A DNA stretch of 64,000 nt from Marinimicrobium sp050113635 (GTDB lineage Bacteria > Pseudomonadota > Gammaproteobacteria > Pseudomonadales > Cellvibrionaceae), in assembly GCF_050113635.1 (NCBI RefSeq), contig NZ_JBNJLT010000004.1, positions 310,001-374,000 on the forward strand. Direction: 5' to 3'. The notes below the pieces were generated by a model, which did not search any database, had not been told where the DNA came from, and saw only the letters and a program-made list of their open reading frames with translations. Positions 1 to 7,903 of this stretch are shown piece after piece. A program made the position numbers and the translations under genes. Positions within the stretch are counted from its first letter, which is position 1, and each line of letters starts with the position of its first letter.

Positions 1-747
1 GTTATTAAACCCGAACACTGGATGCGCCATCAGGCGGAATTGACTGCTGCGGATTGGGTGTTGTTTCCCGAGTATTGGCAGATCAACACGCTGGTATACG
101 GCCTGGGTTGCCGCATCTTCCCGAGCCAGTCCAGTTATTTAATTGGCCACAATAAAGTAGAAATGAGCCGGGTGTTTGAAGCGGTGGCGCCCCGACATGT
201 GCCCACCACTCACATTTTGGCGAACACACCCGAGAACGCCGAACTTCTATGGGAACGTATGTCTCCGCCCTTTGTGGCGAAGCGCCCCAAAAGCAGCATG
301 GGGGAAGGCGTCTGGTTGATTGAGGACCGCGAGCAATGGTGTCAGTACCTGACGCGTACCGAGACCTTATACGTTCAGGAGTGGCTTCCCATCGACCGGG
401 ATATTCGCGTAGTGGTTGTGGGCCGTAGGGTTCTGGCGGCCTATTGGCGCCTGCAGTCCAGTTACAGTTTCCACAATAATATTGCGCGAGGCGGACAGGT
501 GGATGAAGCGCCAGTGCCTGAAGCGGCCCTGGCGCTTGCGTTGCGGGTGGCGCATCGCTTGCAGGTAGACCACGCGGGTTTTGATATTGCCATGCTCGGC
601 ACTCATCCCGTCCTGATTGAATTCAATCGCCTGTTCGGACATCAAGGCATTGCCGGAGGAGCGGCACACTTGCGCGAGGCGGTGCTCGGTTATCTGAGTG
701 AAGCGCTCAGCCCCGGGGACGATCCCGACCACCCCATTGCCGCCTGA
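1..747 (+). CDS. ATP-grasp (RimK-like) protein, 5' end outside window
   Basis: The reading frame is open from base 1; an internal ATG lies at 22, but the codons before it continue the frame, so the gene very probably starts upstream of the window. The visible part looks like the ATP-grasp core of RimK/glutathione-synthetase-type ligases: a KRPKSSMGEGVWLI loop (ATP binding), VQEWLPIDRDIRVVVVG, and near the C-terminus LIEFNRLFGHQGI, where the E and N fit the usual metal-binding pair. Family members join a carboxylate to an amine through an acyl phosphate. The substrate cannot be read from the sequence. The neighbours (a cupin lipoprotein, convergent) give no functional hint. It could also be a general ATP-grasp domain protein of unknown target. 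Confidence 0.75.
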   Translation, partial: VIKPEHWMRHQAELTAADWVLFPEYWQINTLVYGLGCRIFPSQSSYLIGHNKVEMSRVFEAVAPRHVPTTHILANTPENAELLWERMSPPFVAKRPKSSMGEGVWLIEDREQWCQYLTRTETLYVQEWLPIDRDIRVVVVGRRVLAAYWRLQSSYSFHNNIARGGQVDEAPVPEAALALALRVAHRLQVDHAGFDIAMLGTHPVLIEFNRLFGHQGIAGGAAHLREAVLGYLSEALSPGDDPDHPIAA

Positions 748-786
748 CGAGGCGAACACTTACCGGGAATAGGCGGGTAAGGCCGC

Positions 787-1410
787 TTATTCCCGAGTGA
801 GTTGTCGAATGGCCTCGGCATGTTGTGGAAATTGCGATAGCAATGGTTGGCGCTCGCCCAGTGTCATATCTGCAAAGTCAAAACCGGGCGATACCGCCTC
901 GCTGATCAGTCCATATCCCATGCGGCCTGGCAGTACACGCGAGGCTTTCCAGACGCCGCCCTTTACCGTCATTTGTAAACGTTGGCCGTTGACCACATCG
1001 GGGCCCATGACCAGCGTTTCCAGGCTCCCATCCGGGTAAATCAGGGTGTACTCAATGGGATCACCCATATGATAGTAGTGCACGATATCGGAGCGGTTCA
1101 GATGGAAATGGCCGATAGGTGATTTTGCGGTTAACAGATAAAAAATCGAAGTCATGGTGTAGCGTTCACCATGACGGGTCATGATGGGGCCGCGGTCATC
1201 GGCCTGAAAGGTCCGACGGTAAAAACCGCCCTCCACGTGACCCTCCAGGTTCAACGCCTTGATCACCGCGCGGGCACTGTCCGGCACATTCGTCATAGGG
1301 TGTTCTGCCTCACGGGATTGGGGTGTGAGCTGACAGCCGGCCAGAAGTGCTGAAGCCAGGCAGGGTGCCATGATCCGTTTTAATAAAGGGTTGCAGACAG
1401 GTTTTATCAT
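787..1410 (-). CDS. Cupin (DUF985/Cupin_5) lipoprotein
   Basis: The start is taken at the ATG whose first base is 1410. The frame extends to a TTG at 1437, but the ATG has an AAGAG element just upstream. The N-terminus carries a short hydrophobic stretch ending in ALLAGC, a good lipobox, so the protein is probably a periplasmic lipoprotein. The body matches the DUF985 cupin family: VEGGFYRRTF, then a GHFHLNRSDIVHYYHMGDP block with the His residues typical of the cupin metal site, and a C-terminal PGFDFADMTLGER stretch. Most DUF985 proteins are cytoplasmic, so the lipoprotein signal is a small oddity. Function unknown; a sugar or metabolite role is possible. Confidence 0.8.
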   Translation of the reverse strand: MIKPVCNPLLKRIMAPCLASALLAGCQLTPQSREAEHPMTNVPDSARAVIKALNLEGHVEGGFYRRTFQADDRGPIMTRHGERYTMTSIFYLLTAKSPIGHFHLNRSDIVHYYHMGDPIEYTLIYPDGSLETLVMGPDVVNGQRLQMTVKGGVWKASRVLPGRMGYGLISEAVSPGFDFADMTLGERQPLLSQFPQHAEAIRQLTRE

Positions 1411-1510
1411 AGCGGCTCTTTCATTATGTAAAAGCAATCATTGTTTAAAAGCATTGTTGTGCTGTCTCTACCGACGGCGGCGTTGTCCGTGCGGTGTTTT
1501 TCGATGTCCG

Positions 1511-2419
1511 TTAAGCGGGATGGTTTTGTCGCCAGTGGTGTGCGATATCCGCCCGACGACACAGCCAGACATCGTTGTGGCGCCGTACATAATGCAAAAA
1601 CCGTTGCAGCGCCTGGAATCGACCCGGGCGACCGATAATGCGGCAGTGCAGCCCGACGCTCATCATCTTGGGCGCATAGGCCCCTTCGGCGTACAACGTA
1701 TCGAAACTGTCCTTCAGGTAGGTGTAGAACTGGTCGCCGCAGTTGAACCCCTGGGGCGCCGCGAAGCGCATATCGTTGTTGTCCAGCGTGTAGGGAATGA
1801 TCAGGTGTGGATCGTGTTGCTCGCTGTAATGCCAGTAAGGCAGATCGTCGGCGTAGGAATCCGAGTCGTAGAGAAACCCGCCTTGCTCCAGAATCAAGTG
1901 ACGGGTATTTGGGCTGTCTCGGCCCGTATACCAGCCCAGCGGTCGTTCGCCCGTGACCCGGGTGTGGATGTCGATGGCCTGCTCAATATGAGCGCGCTCT
2001 TCGTTGATGGGCATAAACTGGTGGTCAATCCAGCGGTAGGCGTGGCTGGCAATTTCCCACTCGGCGGCCTGCATGGCTTCTACGGCGCGGGGGTTGCGCT
2101 CCAAGGCCATCGCTACTCCGTAAACGGTGACCGGGACACCGAGTTCGGTGAACAGCCGGTGCAATCGCCAGAAACCGGCGCGGCTTCCATATTCGTACAT
2201 GGACTCCATGCTCATATGGCGAGCGGGGTAGGGTTTGGCACCGATAATCTCCGAAAGAAATGTTTCGGAATAGGTATCACCATGTACCACGGCGTTCTCC
2301 GCGCCTTCTTCATAGTTAATCACAAACTGCACCGCCAGACGGGCGCTGCCGGGCCAGCGTACCCGGGGCGGGTGGCCCGCGTAGCCGATCAGGTCCCGGG
2401 GGTAATGGTTCTGGGTCAT
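1511..2419 (-). CDS. puuE: PuuE-type allantoinase (polysaccharide-deacetylase fold)
   Basis: 302 aa with no signal peptide, ATG preceded by AGCGAGG. The sequence has the PuuE signature: YPRDLIGYAGHPP at the N-terminus, VINYEEGAENAV, MESMYEYGSRAGFWRL, ASHAYRWIDHQ and GWYTGRDSPNTR. These belong to the metal-independent, deacetylase-fold allantoinase family that opens the allantoin ring to allantoate. It acts in the cytoplasm and feeds the allantoate amidohydrolase encoded at 19079. It stands divergent from the adenosine deaminase gene, with 296 bp between them, and forms the left edge of the purine locus. A generic deacetylase is unlikely given the strong family motifs. The whole antisense strand is also open (1370-2434) but looks like a shadow. 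Confidence 0.9.
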   Translation of the reverse strand: MTQNHYPRDLIGYAGHPPRVRWPGSARLAVQFVINYEEGAENAVVHGDTYSETFLSEIIGAKPYPARHMSMESMYEYGSRAGFWRLHRLFTELGVPVTVYGVAMALERNPRAVEAMQAAEWEIASHAYRWIDHQFMPINEERAHIEQAIDIHTRVTGERPLGWYTGRDSPNTRHLILEQGGFLYDSDSYADDLPYWHYSEQHDPHLIIPYTLDNNDMRFAAPQGFNCGDQFYTYLKDSFDTLYAEGAYAPKMMSVGLHCRIIGRPGRFQALQRFLHYVRRHNDVWLCRRADIAHHWRQNHPA

Positions 2420-2715
2420 GTGGGCCTCGCTTAAAACCCGTGGGTAGACCCTGGACTAATCAAAAATTATGCCATCAGACAAGGTATTCCGAGTGGCTAT
2501 TTGTACGTGGTGGCGCTGTATTTCGGGGCACTTTTTATAAACTTGCACCACATGAAAACAAATCTCGACCGTTTGGACAGGTTATTGCCTGCGCTGGCTA
2601 GGCACGGTACGGGGCGTTAAAAGTGGTATCACTATTGCATTGGTCAGTTCACCGATGTGGACCCACCTATTGGTCCGCTTGCTGAGTGGTACCCTAACCC
2701 GAACGGAACAACGCC
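2420..2715. other. Divergent promoter region of puuE and adenosine deaminase
   Basis: About 296 bp between two divergently transcribed purine genes. It contains a TTTGGACAGG block with GG-N10-GC spacing (described separately). A moderately AT-rich stretch lies near 2460-2480. No ORF here looks real. Confidence 0.5.
2573..2588 (+). promoter_or_regulatory. Possible sigma-54 (-24/-12) promoter or shared regulator site before adenosine deaminase
   Basis: TTGGACAGGTTATTGC: GG at 2575-2576 and GC at 2587-2588 are exactly ten bases apart, as in sigma-54 promoters. The -24 element TTGGACAG is an imperfect match to TTGGCACG. The first ten bases (TTTGGACAGG, from 2572... to 2581 allowing one leading base) recur upstream of the purine TonB receptor at 4558, so a common activator site is an alternative reading. 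Seen directly; the function is inferred. Confidence 0.4.
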
Positions 2716-4170
2716 ATGAGTTTTACCCCTCTTTCCAAACCCCTGACGGCGGCCTGGTGCGTCGCGGTTTTCTGGCTGGTGCTCGGTGCTATGCAAGCCC
2801 GGGCGGACGATGCATGGTTCGAAGCCTTTAAGGCCGAAGCCAGTGACCGCGAGCTGTACACCTTCCTGTACGCGATGCCTAAAGGGGGGGATCTGCACAA
2901 CCATATGAGCGGCTCGGGTATGTCCGAGTGGTGGTACGAGCTGGCGCTGGCGCAAAAAGCGCATGGCTACGAGTTCTACACCAAAGTGCGTATCGACAAC
3001 TGCAAGCCTTTTGGTCACAACGAATATGGACGCTCTCCTTACTTATTGATGTTTCACAACATACGGGCCTCTACCTACGAGACATTGCCGGCGTGTGAAA
3101 AAGGTGAGTACAAAAAGCTCTCGGAGCTGAACGAAGAGGAACGCCAGGGCTGGCTGGATAGCCTTCGTCTTAATCACGATCATGAAGGTCGGGACGAGTT
3201 TTTCTCCACGCACTGGCAGCGCTTTGACGAGCTGCTTTCCAGCCCGTACCTGATGATGGAAATCCTGTATAGGAATATGGAGGCTTTCGGTAAAGAGGGG
3301 CTCATCTACCTGGAGGCCATGATGGGCGCCAAGGGCTTTCGCAAGCCGGACGGATCGCCTATTCCGGCCGAGACGGTCGTGCAAATGTACAAGGATCGCC
3401 TGGCTCAGAAAGATGCAAAAGATACGGGCGTGACGGTGCGCTTTCAGGAGTCTATTCTGCGCTTTGCTCCCAATGCGGAGCAGCAGCTGATCGACGCTTA
3501 CGAATTCGTTTCCGAGAACAGCGATTTGTATTTGGCGGTAAATATGGTGGGCCGTGAGGACAACGACAAGGGCTATCCGATGCGTTTCAAGGATACCCTG
3601 CGGGAACTGCGTCGCACCTATAATAACGTTCGTTTGTCGATTCACGCGGGTGAACTGGATGAACCCAACCGCCACGTCCGGGATACCCTGATGCTGGGGG
3701 CGGATCGTATCGGACACGGGATTCAGGTAATTAATGATGAAGATTTGTTGCGGCAAATGCGCCACGGTCCTTACCTGATCGAGATTAACCTGATTTCCAA
3801 TCTGCTGCTGGAGTATGTGGATGACTACAGTCAGCACCCGTTCCCGGAATATCTGCGCATTGGTGTACCGGTAGCGCTCTCCACGGATGATCGCGGCATG
3901 TGGGATTCCAACATCACGGACGAATTTTTTGTAGCGGTCAAGGAGTACAACCTATCCTGGAGTGAGTTGAAGCAACTGAGCAGAAACTCCCTGGCTTACT
4001 CGTTTGTGGACGACGAGACGAAGGAGGCGTTGCTGAAAACATTCGAACAGCGCATTAAAGGATTTGAAACGGCGTTCCGCAAGCGTGGCGTCAGAGTGCT
4101 GGAGGATGTGGAGCCGGTTAGCTACAGCTTCACCTGTCGTTTCTACGACCTGTGTGACTGGGGACGCTAA
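2716..4170 (+). CDS. Secreted adenosine deaminase-family protein
   Basis: 484 aa with a Sec signal peptide (hydrophobic stretch ending MQARA, cleavage near residue 30). The ADA fold is recognisable by its zinc and catalytic residues: H61 and H63 in DLHNH, H310 in HAGE with E313, H334 in IGHG, and D391/D392 in STDDRG. The N-terminal extension and export resemble the growth-factor-like (ADGF/CECR1) branch rather than the short cytoplasmic Add enzyme. Expected reaction: adenosine to inosine plus ammonia, in the periplasm or outside the cell. It heads the purine locus and is followed by a terminator. Whether adenosine, deoxyadenosine or another purine is the best substrate cannot be told from sequence. 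Confidence 0.85.
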   Translation: MSFTPLSKPLTAAWCVAVFWLVLGAMQARADDAWFEAFKAEASDRELYTFLYAMPKGGDLHNHMSGSGMSEWWYELALAQKAHGYEFYTKVRIDNCKPFGHNEYGRSPYLLMFHNIRASTYETLPACEKGEYKKLSELNEEERQGWLDSLRLNHDHEGRDEFFSTHWQRFDELLSSPYLMMEILYRNMEAFGKEGLIYLEAMMGAKGFRKPDGSPIPAETVVQMYKDRLAQKDAKDTGVTVRFQESILRFAPNAEQQLIDAYEFVSENSDLYLAVNMVGREDNDKGYPMRFKDTLRELRRTYNNVRLSIHAGELDEPNRHVRDTLMLGADRIGHGIQVINDEDLLRQMRHGPYLIEINLISNLLLEYVDDYSQHPFPEYLRIGVPVALSTDDRGMWDSNITDEFFVAVKEYNLSWSELKQLSRNSLAYSFVDDETKEALLKTFEQRIKGFETAFRKRGVRVLEDVEPVSYSFTCRFYDLCDWGR

Positions 4171-4208
4171 GGCTCCGTTCGTCGCTGACCGGAGAAACAC
4201 ATTTGCAG

Positions 4209-4242
4209 GCATTGATTGGGAAACCCCGATCAATGCTTTTTT
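4209..4242 (+). terminator. Rho-independent terminator after adenosine deaminase
   Basis: Stem GCATTGATTGGG (4209-4220) pairs with CCCGATCAATGC (4225-4236), one G-T wobble, four-base loop, followed by six T. Confidence 0.8.
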
Positions 4243-4251
4243 CTTTTCGAT

Positions 4252-4376
4252 GATCGCTCAGGGCTGACCACCTGATCGCTCAAGGCTGATCACCTGATCG
4301 CTCAGGGCTGACCACCTGATCGCTCAGGGCTGATCACCTGATCGCTCAGGGCTGACAACCGACCGCTCAAGGCTGG
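4252..4376. repeat. 22-bp tandem repeat array, about six units
   Basis: Units start at 4252, 4274, 4296, 4318, 4340 and about 4361. The core is GATCGCTCAGGGCTGA plus a CCACCT or TCACCT end; some units have AAGG for AGGG, and the last one is degenerate and one base shorter. There are no unique spacers, so it is a direct tandem repeat and not CRISPR. It lies between a terminator and the receptor promoter. Function unknown; it could be a polymorphic spacer or a multi-site protein-binding array. Confidence 0.85.
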
Positions 4377-4557
4377 CGGGTGTTGTGCCCCATTTGGTGC
4401 ATGCGTTCCGGGAGTGCCTCAGGAATGATCGCTCTGGCCCGTACAGGGCGTGAGTGGTGACCAATCGCCGCCAATAATAATCGACTGTATCAAGTTTCTC
4501 CCCTCATAACTCCATGATTTATCTGAAATATTATCGGATTTCCTAAAATCGTAACCA

Positions 4558-4585
4558 TTTGGACAGGAAATGGCATGGCGCTTGC
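4558..4585 (+). promoter_or_regulatory. Sigma-54-like promoter upstream of purine TonB receptor
   Basis: TGGCATGGCGCTTGC has GG at 4572-4573 and GC at 4584-4585 with ten bases between, close to the sigma-54 consensus TGGCAC-N5-TTGC. Just upstream is TTTGGACAGG (4558-4567), the same ten bases found in front of the adenosine deaminase gene. A transcription start about a dozen bases after 4585 would leave a leader of roughly 45 nt before the ATG. Nitrogen-limitation control would make sense for a purine locus, but no NtrC-type activator is encoded in the window. Confidence 0.5.
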
Positions 4586-4641
4586 AAACACTCTGAATAG
4601 CTGTTCAGGCAATCACAAAACAGAAGTTTGGAGTGCATATC

Positions 4642-7068
4642 ATGACCACGAAAACCCGCTTTAAATACAAAGAGCTTGCCATAGCCATCGGTTTGGGCTG
4701 CGGCTTGGCCAGCGCTGGTGCGATGGCTCAGGGAGAGCTGGAAGAGGAAGCTGTGGAACTCGGCACCTACACCACCGAAGGCGCTGTTGAAGACACAATG
4801 GGCATTATGCCCACCGAGCCGGTGGAATCGGTGTTCGGCTTTGGGAAAACGGCTCTGGAGACGCCCCGCGGTGTGACATCAGTCAGCGCCGAGATGATGG
4901 AAAACTTCAATATCACCGATATCGATGACCTGGTATTGATCGCGCCCGGTTCATTTACGCAATCCTTCTTTGGTGTCGCCGGTTCGCTCGATGTGCGCGG
5001 TACGCCGGGAGAAGTGTACTTTCGCGGCATGCGCCGTGTGAACAACCCGGGCAACTACCCCACGCCGATCGGCGCTTCCGATCGTGTGGATGTGGTGCGG
5101 GGGCCTGCCAGTCCGATCTACGGCCCGTCCAAAATCGGCGGTTTCCTGAACTTTGAGCCGAAGTCGGCTCGTGCGGAAACCGGACAGTATCTGACTGAGC
5201 CCACCGGCGCCCTTTCGGTTACCCGGGGCAGCTGGGAGAAAAACGTACTGACGGCGGAAGTCGGTGGTCCCGCGAGCATTGGCGACAAACCGCTGGGTTA
5301 CTACATTTATGCGGAAACCGAGAACTCCGGCAGCTATTACGAGAACAGTAAAACCGATCAGAACATTTTTCAGGCTTCCTTCAACATGGACCTCACGGCT
5401 GATACTCGCATCGAGTTTGGCGGTATGTACCATGAATACGATGGTAACCAGATCGCGGGCTGGAACCGTGTTACCCAGGACCTGATCGACAACGGTACCT
5501 ACATTACCGGAACGGCGCAGCCCGTGGACACCAATGGCGATGGTTACAATTCACCGGATGAATACGACGCGTGGAAAGGCACCTTCGTTAACCCGAACAA
5601 CTTCTTTGTTCCGGCGTCCTCGGCGACTGATGCCGACATGGATCCCGCCTGGGCGTTGGAGAATTCCGGGACTACTCAGCTGGATGGCAGTCAGGTACTG
5701 GTCGGCCCTGAAGACCAGCTGACCACCGATGTGGAAACCTTTTATTTCGATTTGATTCATCGGGTGAATGACAACTTTACCATCACCAACAAAACCTTCT
5801 ATGAGGGTGTCGACAACTTCAACGAAAACGCCTACGGGTTCAGCGCCAAGTTCAACACCTACGCGATTGAGAACCAGACGATTTTTGCGTTTGACTCGCA
5901 ACACAGCGACTGGCTGCACGGCAGCTATCAAATCTCCCCCAGCATTCGCTACACCGATTTCGAGCACGGTGAAGAGTTCGATTATGAGTATTTTGATCGG
6001 CGCGATCTGAGCCAGCCGATTGCCGGCATGGATCGTATGCTCCTGGCCACCATGACCGATTCCGATTACTCCAGTTATAAGGTGGGTGATTTCACAGACT
6101 ACGGCCTGGCGTTCCTGGCGGACTACGACATTGGCGAAAATCTCGATGTTATGTTGGGCGCACGCTACGACAGCGTTAAGTTCAATACCGACGTAGTGAC
6201 CGAGAAAGTGCGTGTCGTGCCGGAAGTGACATCAGCGTCTGAAACCGAAGACGGTGTTTCCTGGACGGCCAGCGTGTCCTACAAGCTGCCCTTTGGGCTT
6301 ATTCCCTACGCCACCGTTTCTGAGCAGGCCACCATCATCATGGGCCAGGGCTCCGAGATCAGCCCGGACCTGGTCGCCAGTGGTGATGTTATGGCCGACT
6401 CCGAGCTGAAAGAAGTGGGTGTCAAAGGCAGCTTCCTGGATGATCGTCTGTACCTGTCGGCTGCCTGGTTCGAACAGTCGCGCACCAACTACAGCGCGCA
6501 GGACATGGTCAGTAACGCCACCACGGAAAGTGAGGGTTACGAACTGGAAGCGCGTTTCCTGGTGACCGACAACTTCACCTTGACCGCCGCCATGACTCAC
6601 GTGGAAGTCACTAACCTGACCGCGCTGGAAGACAGCGGCAGCCAGTTTGGTTTCCAGGGCGCCGGTGACCTGACGGGCGTCAGCGATCCCGCTCTGTTCT
6701 ACGGTTATGTCATGCAGGGTTTGACTCTGGTGGGCTCTGAAGAGGAAGCGCGCAAAGTGGGTATTCCGGAAAACATGTACAGCGTGACCGGTGCCTATGA
6801 GTTCGCTGACGCTTGGCGCTTCACGGCCAGTGCGGTGCATGCCGACTCCACGTTCAGTGGCTTCTCCCGTGGCGTAAAACTGCCCTCCTATACATTGCTG
6901 AATGCAGGACTGAGTTATACCACGGACGACTGGACGCTCAGTTTCCAGGGTAAGAACCTGACGGATGAAACGTACTTCCGTGCCAACTTCCCGGATTTGT
7001 TTGGCGGCACCATTGTGTTGCCGGAGCTGCCGCGGCACTACTCCGTCAGCCTGGCCTACCGGTTCTGA
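4642..7068 (+). CDS. TonB-dependent outer-membrane receptor of the purine locus
   Basis: The start is placed at ATG 4642, nine bases after a GGAG element; the frame also begins with a GTG at 4633 that overlaps this element. 808 aa with a signal peptide ending AGAMAQ. The plug domain is recognisable (ETPRGVTSVSAEMMENFNITDIDDLV, then VYFRGMRRVNNPGNYPTPIGASDRVDVVRGPASPIYG), followed by a long beta-barrel ending in the aromatic YSVSLAYRF typical of outer-membrane proteins. The next genes encode a complete ExbB/ExbD/TonB energiser, so the receptor probably has a private motor. The substrate is inferred to be a purine nucleoside, purine base or allantoin from the neighbours; the barrel sequence alone does not show it. 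FecA/siderophore-like receptors share the same architecture. Confidence 0.85.
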   Translation: MTTKTRFKYKELAIAIGLGCGLASAGAMAQGELEEEAVELGTYTTEGAVEDTMGIMPTEPVESVFGFGKTALETPRGVTSVSAEMMENFNITDIDDLVLIAPGSFTQSFFGVAGSLDVRGTPGEVYFRGMRRVNNPGNYPTPIGASDRVDVVRGPASPIYGPSKIGGFLNFEPKSARAETGQYLTEPTGALSVTRGSWEKNVLTAEVGGPASIGDKPLGYYIYAETENSGSYYENSKTDQNIFQASFNMDLTADTRIEFGGMYHEYDGNQIAGWNRVTQDLIDNGTYITGTAQPVDTNGDGYNSPDEYDAWKGTFVNPNNFFVPASSATDADMDPAWALENSGTTQLDGSQVLVGPEDQLTTDVETFYFDLIHRVNDNFTITNKTFYEGVDNFNENAYGFSAKFNTYAIENQTIFAFDSQHSDWLHGSYQISPSIRYTDFEHGEEFDYEYFDRRDLSQPIAGMDRMLLATMTDSDYSSYKVGDFTDYGLAFLADYDIGENLDVMLGARYDSVKFNTDVVTEKVRVVPEVTSASETEDGVSWTASVSYKLPFGLIPYATVSEQATIIMGQGSEISPDLVASGDVMADSELKEVGVKGSFLDDRLYLSAAWFEQSRTNYSAQDMVSNATTESEGYELEARFLVTDNFTLTAAMTHVEVTNLTALEDSGSQFGFQGAGDLTGVSDPALFYGYVMQGLTLVGSEEEARKVGIPENMYSVTGAYEFADAWRFTASAVHADSTFSGFSRGVKLPSYTLLNAGLSYTTDDWTLSFQGKNLTDETYFRANFPDLFGGTIVLPELPRHYSVSLAYRF

Positions 7069-7137
7069 TAATGGGTCAGCACCATCAGCACAACTGGGGC
7101 CGGCCGTGCCGGCCCCGAATTTTGATAGAGGTTAACT

Positions 7138-7893
7138 ATGCGACTTCGTAAACCCCTGCTTTTTGTCGCCTGTGGTCTGCTGATGGCGAATGCGTCGGCG
7201 CAAACCGTGGACGACAGTCTGTCCCGTCAGGAGCAAATGGACCGCGACGGTGCCGCCAGCCAGGCCCGGATTGACCGGTTGGACGATCAGGCCAAAAGCG
7301 ATTTCCAGGAATTTCGGACGGTCTCCCGTCGGTTGGAAAGCCTGAAGATCTACAACCAGCAAATGGACCGCCTGATTCAATCCCAGAATCAGGAAATGGA
7401 CAGTATTCAAAACCAGATTGAAACCATTGACGACATCGAAACCGGCGCGCTGCCACTGATGTTGGAAATGACGGAAACGCTCGATGAGATCGTGGAAGCC
7501 GACGTGCCTTTCCTGCTGGATGAGCGGCAGGACCGCGTGGCCAGCCTCAAGGAGCTTATTGACCGTGCCGACGTGAGCGCCGGTGAAAAATACCGCCGTA
7601 TTCTCGAAGCCTATCAGGTTGAGGTGGAGTACGGCCGAACCATTGAAGCCTATCGCGGCGAGCTGGTTATGGACGGCGAAGCGCGCAAAGTGGAATTCCT
7701 TCGTGTCGGTCGTGTGGGTTTGTATTACCAGACACTGGATGGCAGTCGCATAGGCCGCTGGAACAGCAGTCGCAGCGATTGGGAAGCGCTGGATGCCGGC
7801 TACCGAAACAGCATTCGTGACGGGTTGCGCGTTGCGCGTAAACAAGCGCCACCTGAATTGTTGAAGCTTCCTATCAACGCGCCGGAGCAGTGA
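7138..7893 (+). CDS. DUF3450 periplasmic coiled-coil protein
   Basis: 251 aa; ATG eight bases after GAGG. Signal peptide ends NASAQ. Residues about 25-130 are rich in charged and Gln residues in heptad-like order, predicting a long coiled coil; the C-terminal part has a small globular segment (VGRVGLYYQTLDGSRIGRW). This matches DUF3450, a family regularly found just before TtpC-type ExbB genes in marine gammaproteobacteria. It probably works with the next protein at the periplasmic face of the TonB motor. The exact role of the family is not known to me. It is the first gene of a tight run to 12131. Confidence 0.85.
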   Translation: MRLRKPLLFVACGLLMANASAQTVDDSLSRQEQMDRDGAASQARIDRLDDQAKSDFQEFRTVSRRLESLKIYNQQMDRLIQSQNQEMDSIQNQIETIDDIETGALPLMLEMTETLDEIVEADVPFLLDERQDRVASLKELIDRADVSAGEKYRRILEAYQVEVEYGRTIEAYRGELVMDGEARKVEFLRVGRVGLYYQTLDGSRIGRWNSSRSDWEALDAGYRNSIRDGLRVARKQAPPELLKLPINAPEQ

Positions 7894-7903
7894 GGACCAC
7901 CCT

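Larger units (their letters stand above)
4171..4632. other. Intergenic region with terminator, tandem repeats and receptor promoter
   Basis: 462 bp without a credible gene. It holds a rho-independent terminator for the deaminase (4209-4242), a tandem array of about six 22-bp units (4252-4376), and the promoter of the TonB receptor (4558-4585). The region 4381-4550 shows nothing else I can name. Confidence 0.6.

Noticed and set aside
1370..2434. 354-aa plus-strand frame opposite puuE
   Set aside because: Antisense shadow; low-complexity composition with no family motifs, while the minus strand encodes a full PuuE protein.
4252..4376. CRISPR array
   Set aside because: Direct 22-bp units are contiguous with no unique spacers and no cas genes nearby.
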